DNA of 8,522 nt from NCBI GenBank assembly GCA_025450255.1, contig JANWHV010000212.1:1-8522 (forward strand). Direction: 5' to 3'. This document shows positions 6,321 to 8,522 of this stretch, one piece after another. Source of the stretch: Chloroflexota bacterium. GTDB lineage: Bacteria > Chloroflexota > UBA5177 > JANWHV01. The position numbers and the translations under genes were made by a program. Within the stretch, counting starts at the first letter, position 1, and the number at the start of each line of letters is the position of its first letter. Below the pieces are notes generated by a model that was given only the letters and a program-made list of their open reading frames with translations, ran no database searches and was not told the origin of the DNA.

Positions 6321-6482
6321 GCGGCCGGTGGCCGCCCGCTGAGTCGATAACCGTGCCCTTGGTGATTCCCCGCACCGCTTCAGGGTGCCTCCTCGCCTTA
6401 CTACCGCGCTCGCCGTCAGTGCTCCCGCGCGCCGGCTGGCCGCTGCCATGTTGATGCCTATGGGGCGGCCGGTGACCGCCCG
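6321..6482. repeat. Pair of short hairpin repeats (6321-6338 and 6465-6482)
   Basis: GCGGCCGGTGGCCGCCCG at 6321-6338 recurs as GCGGCCGGTGACCGCCCG at 6465-6482, with 17 of 18 bases identical. Each can fold with GCGG paired to CCGC; the second copy extends to GGGCGG/CCGCCC. They lie in the decayed region between the MFS relic and the PPOX gene. They may be part of a dispersed family or a chance GC-rich similarity. Confidence 0.4.
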
Positions 6483-6691
6483 GCACGCTGGTGCGGGAAC
6501 ACTTCACCTGTGTCGCGCACGATGTGGCCGCTGGCAACCTAAGGGCCATGCGGCGCCCGACACGTGCTCCGTCGCACGCCGCTCTGGCTATCCACGCATC
6601 CTGGCGCGGTATGCTCTTGGGGAGCCGCTTGGGACATCCGCCTGGGGGCGGTATGCCAGCCAACACGATGATTCGCGGGAGGATATACACT

Positions 6692-7081
6692 ATGCCCGAC
6701 GACCAATCACGTCCATTCTCCAACCTGGATAGCGCCGAGTTCATGGTGCTGACCACAGTGCGCCAGACCGGCGAGCCAGTGCCCACCACCGTCTGGTTCG
6801 CCGTGGATGGTGACACGCTCTACGTCACGACCCAGATAACCGCCGGCAAGCTGAAACGCGTCCAGGCCGATCCGCATGTCACGATGGCGCCGAGCGACTC
6901 CCGGGGCCACATCCGCGGTCCAGAGGCGCACGGCCTCGCCCGCGTCCTCCCGCCGGATGAGCATTTCCCGGCGCGCGCGACGCTCGCGGCGAAGTACCGC
7001 GACCAATGGACGGCGGCGACCGCCGACCCCGCACGCGACGCCACCCGGACCTTCCTCGCGATCCGATCCGCCAATGCGTGA
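6692..7081 (+). CDS. PPOX-class, probably F420-dependent flavin/deazaflavin enzyme
   Basis: The 129-residue protein belongs to the split-barrel pyridoxamine-phosphate-oxidase-like fold, in the subgroup of small probable F420-dependent enzymes like mycobacterial Rv2061c. Visible signatures are F-x-x-L-x-x-AEFMVLTTVRQTGEPV (about residues 9-30), TTVWFAVDGDTLYVTT (32-47), the cofactor-side AGKLKRVQADPHVTMAPSDS (51-70), RGHIRGPEAHGLARVL (71-86) and the C-terminal LAAKYRDQW (98-106). Such proteins act as cytosolic dimers that use F420, FMN or heme; the reaction here is unknown. The ATG at 6692 has GGGAGG nine bases upstream and starts where the family starts; the in-frame upstream extension has no likeness and is rejected. 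It is complete and seems functional. It stands alone, with decayed DNA before it and palindromic repeats after it. Confidence 0.85.
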   Translation: MPDDQSRPFSNLDSAEFMVLTTVRQTGEPVPTTVWFAVDGDTLYVTTQITAGKLKRVQADPHVTMAPSDSRGHIRGPEAHGLARVLPPDEHFPARATLAAKYRDQWTAATADPARDATRTFLAIRSANA

Positions 7082-7237
7082 GCCAACGCACGCGAAGTGT
7101 TGACCCGGTATACACTCCGAGGTCGTGCCACCACATCAGGCCACCGTGGTGCCAGCTCGCCCCAACGACGCATACACGTCGCATCGTGCCGTGTCGACGT
7201 GGCTCCCACTCGCCCCGCCGCCGCGCACTTCCTTCCG

Positions 7238-7446
7238 CCTCCCCCTCGCCATTGCGGCCCGCCGCCCGCTGCCGCTCTCTGCCTCCCCCTCTCCATCGCA
7301 TGGAGAAGGGGCCAGGGGGTGAGGTCCCTCCCCCGCCAAGCGATCCGCCCACCATCCACCGCCACCCGTCACGGTCCAGCCTCCCCCTCGCCCCTCGGGG
7401 AGAGGGGGGCGGGGGGTGAGGACTCCCAGGGGGCCGGTGGGTGAGG
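7238..7446. repeat. Cluster of GC-rich palindromic repeats
   Basis: Two full copies of an imperfect palindrome, at 7282-7324 and 7380-7421, each open with CCTCCCCCTC and close with GGGGGTGAGG. The first folds with CCCCTCTCCAT against ATGGAGAAGGGG around a CGC loop; the second pairs CCCCTC/GAGGGG and CCCC/GGGG. A half copy of the left arm (CCTCCCCCTCGCC, 7238-7250) and a half copy of the right end (CCGGTGGGTGAGG, 7434-7446) flank them. The cluster fills the space downstream of both the PPOX gene (plus) and the release-factor-like gene (minus). Similar C-rich/G-rich palindromes are dispersed in many Chloroflexota genomes; they may act as transcript-end structures. Confidence 0.7.
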
Positions 7447-7467
7447 CCCCCAACCGCCAGGAATCCA

Positions 7468-8522
7468 TCACCCGTCGAGGTCAACGAAGTCGTCGAAGAT
7501 GCGCGCCACCAGCTCCTCGTCGCTCCCAATGGCGCCGGGCTCCCCGGCGGCCGCGCCCTCCTCCGCACGCGCCTCCGCGCGTTGCGCCTCAGCCCGGCGT
7601 TCCTCGTCGTGGCGCAGATAGGCCAGCAGGAATGGGTCGAGCGCCCCGCCCAGCACCTCGCGCGGGCGGCCATCTCGCTGCCCGGTCCGCGGGTCGCGCA
7701 CATACTGAGTGCGTGCCAGATTGTAGACGCGCGCGATGACATCCGTGCCGTCCAATACGCCCGCGCGCGGCGGACACTCGCGTCGCGCCGCCAGCAGTGC
7801 GCGGCCCACGGTCTCGGCCTCCGTGGCGCGGACACGCACACGTAGCCCGGTCGCGCCGTCCGTAACCTCGGCCAGCATCACCGGATGATCGGGATGCTCA
7901 CGGCCATGGCCATCCCGGCTGTGGCCATCGTGGCCATCCCGGCCATCACGTACCACCGCCAGGTGGGTCCCCTGGGTCGCGCCGGCACCATCCGCCGTCT
8001 CACCATCCCCCGCCCGCGGGCTGGGCAGCACCTCCACACGGGCCAGGCGGACCTCGGCGTGCCGGCGCACGTCTCGGCCGTGACCCCGTCCATCCTCGGC
8101 CGGCGGGTGCTGCGCCTTGTGGATACCCGTCTCACCGCGCAGGATGCGCCCGATGCCTGGCCCCTTGATGAGCACGATGGGCGCGCCGCCCGCATCCGCC
8201 ACATCAGCCACCTCAAAGCCCTTTCGCCGCGCCCACTCCGTGTACATCGCCGCCAGCGTGGCAGGCCAGTCGCCTGCCTCGCGCACGCGTGGCCCGGTCA
8301 CGCCACCCACGCAGACGAACACCGCTTCCGCGCCGGCCTCGTCGCCGACCGCGCCCGCCAGCTCCAGCTCCGCCAGCGCCACAGCGCCCTCCAGTGCCTC
8401 GCAGCGCGCCGCGAGATCGCGCATCCCCGCGGCGTCGCCATGCCGGCGCACCATCTTCGCCCGCTCCGCCAATCGCTCCGCCCGATTGCGCAGGTCGTTC
8501 AGCCGCTCCTTCACCCGGTCCA
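7468..8522 (-). CDS. RF2-like release-factor paralogue lacking the GGQ and SPF motifs (5' end outside window)
   Basis: At least 350 residues, open beyond the right edge, so the GTG at 8514 is probably internal. Residue numbers count from that GTG. The order matches class-I release factors: an N-terminal coiled helical stretch (1-55), then the PCRF domain with DWPATLAAMYTEWARRKGFE (82-101) and ILRGETGIHKAQHPP (124-138), equivalent to RF2 DWASMLERMY-x-RWAESRGF and LRTETGVHRLVRKSPF. RRHAEVRLARVEVLP (150-164) matches RRHTSFSSAFVYPE. The codon-reading SPF is replaced by PAE. The GAGGQ loop is absent, and a stretch rich in Asp, Gly and His (189-211) lies in its place. Likeness then returns: EVTDGATGLRV (216-226) and VYNLARTQYVRDPRTG to LGGALDPFLLAYLR (263-301). 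An Ala/Glu-rich tail ends FDDFVDLDG. It should not hydrolyse peptidyl-tRNA; ribosome binding is inference. Confidence 0.8.
   Translation of the reverse strand, partial: DRVKERLNDLRNRAERLAERAKMVRRHGDAAGMRDLAARCEALEGAVALAELELAGAVGDEAGAEAVFVCVGGVTGPRVREAGDWPATLAAMYTEWARRKGFEVADVADAGGAPIVLIKGPGIGRILRGETGIHKAQHPPAEDGRGHGRDVRRHAEVRLARVEVLPSPRAGDGETADGAGATQGTHLAVVRDGRDGHDGHSRDGHGREHPDHPVMLAEVTDGATGLRVRVRATEAETVGRALLAARRECPPRAGVLDGTDVIARVYNLARTQYVRDPRTGQRDGRPREVLGGALDPFLLAYLRHDEERRAEAQRAEARAEEGAAAGEPGAIGSDEELVARIFDDFVDLDG
7901..7950. repeat. Short tandem repeat of GGCCAT units inside the release-factor-like gene
   Basis: GGCCAT occurs five times, starting at 7902, 7908, 7923, 7932 and 7941, mostly as part of a nine-base TGGCCATCC/G unit. 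On the coding (minus) strand it specifies the DGHDGHSRDGHGRE stretch that stands where release factors carry the GGQ loop. The unit length is a multiple of three, so copy-number change by replication slippage would keep the frame. Confidence 0.7.

Larger units (their letters stand above)
5746..6691. other. Decayed intergenic DNA
   Basis: Nearly 950 bases without an intact gene. Long frames on both strands are GC-rich artefacts: their translations are Arg-, Ala- and Pro-heavy and show no family signature. The one recognisable coding trace is the MFS transporter relic at 6198-6271. Two short, nearly identical hairpin sequences lie at 6321-6338 and 6465-6482. The last bases hold the ribosome site (GGGAGG, 6677-6682) of the PPOX gene. 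A weak promoter-like pair, TTGGGA at 6629-6634 and TATGCC at 6652-6657 with 17 bases between, might drive that gene, but the matches are poor. Confidence 0.45.

Noticed and set aside
6491..6691. 67-codon N-terminal extension of the PPOX gene
   Set aside because: The family begins at the MPDDQSRPF… start, which has its own strong ribosome site; the extension is Arg/Pro-rich without homology.
5938..6816. Minus-strand frame of 292 codons across the decayed region
   Set aside because: Arg/Ala/Gly-heavy translation without any motif. It runs antisense through the MFS relic and the start of the PPOX gene and is typical of spurious frames in GC-rich DNA.
6879..7841. Minus-strand frame of 320 codons antisense to the PPOX gene and overlapping the release-factor-like gene
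   Set aside because: It overlaps two supported genes in a wrong frame, and its Arg/Pro/Gly composition reflects the palindromic repeats.
1..8522. CRISPR array, rRNA genes, phage or toxin-antitoxin module
   Set aside because: No regularly spaced direct repeats, no rRNA signatures and no gene pair with toxin-antitoxin features were seen on either strand.

Overview
The window looks like a bacterial chromosome of high GC content, and a member of the Chloroflexota (Thermomicrobia-like) is my best guess. Three things suggest this: GC-rich coding at both ends, a probable F420-dependent PPOX-class enzyme, and clustered GC-rich palindromes of the CCCTCTCC…GGGAG…GGGTGAGG type. The assignment is an inference, because no rRNA or other phylogenetic marker is present.

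Layout. Two genes that look chromosomal, both on the minus strand and both cut by the window edges, flank an accessory stretch. On the left (1-201) is the N-terminus of an aconitase/3-isopropylmalate dehydratase large-subunit homologue. On the right (7468-8522) is an RF2-like protein that has lost both the stop-codon-reading tripeptide and the GGQ catalytic loop. Between them, left to right, are: a single-pass membrane protein with a large external domain (minus, 589-1854); a 64-residue protein that is only a NusG-type KOW domain (minus, 2113-2307); an IS982-family transposase gene with a premature amber stop (plus, 2566-3330, remnant tail to about 3447); a small secreted protein with six cysteines (minus, 3796-4344); a 5'-truncated, frameshifted IS66 transposase (plus, about 4484-5340) fused in frame to an IS701-type transposase fragment (about 5359-5745); roughly 0.95 kb of decayed DNA holding a short MFS transporter relic; and an intact PPOX-class enzyme gene (plus, 6692-7081).

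Interpretation. The middle reads as an insertion-sequence graveyard in which several small genes of unknown role (membrane protein, KOW protein, secreted protein) survive. Their composition is visibly less GC-rich than the flanking genes, which fits recent acquisition. I see no complete multi-gene system of known type. The two points most worth following up are the release-factor paralogue stripped of both functional motifs and the free-standing NusG KOW domain. Both are translation- or transcription-machinery pieces without their catalytic or polymerase-binding part. A strong hairpin that would hide the ribosome binding site of the IS982 transposase is a third.
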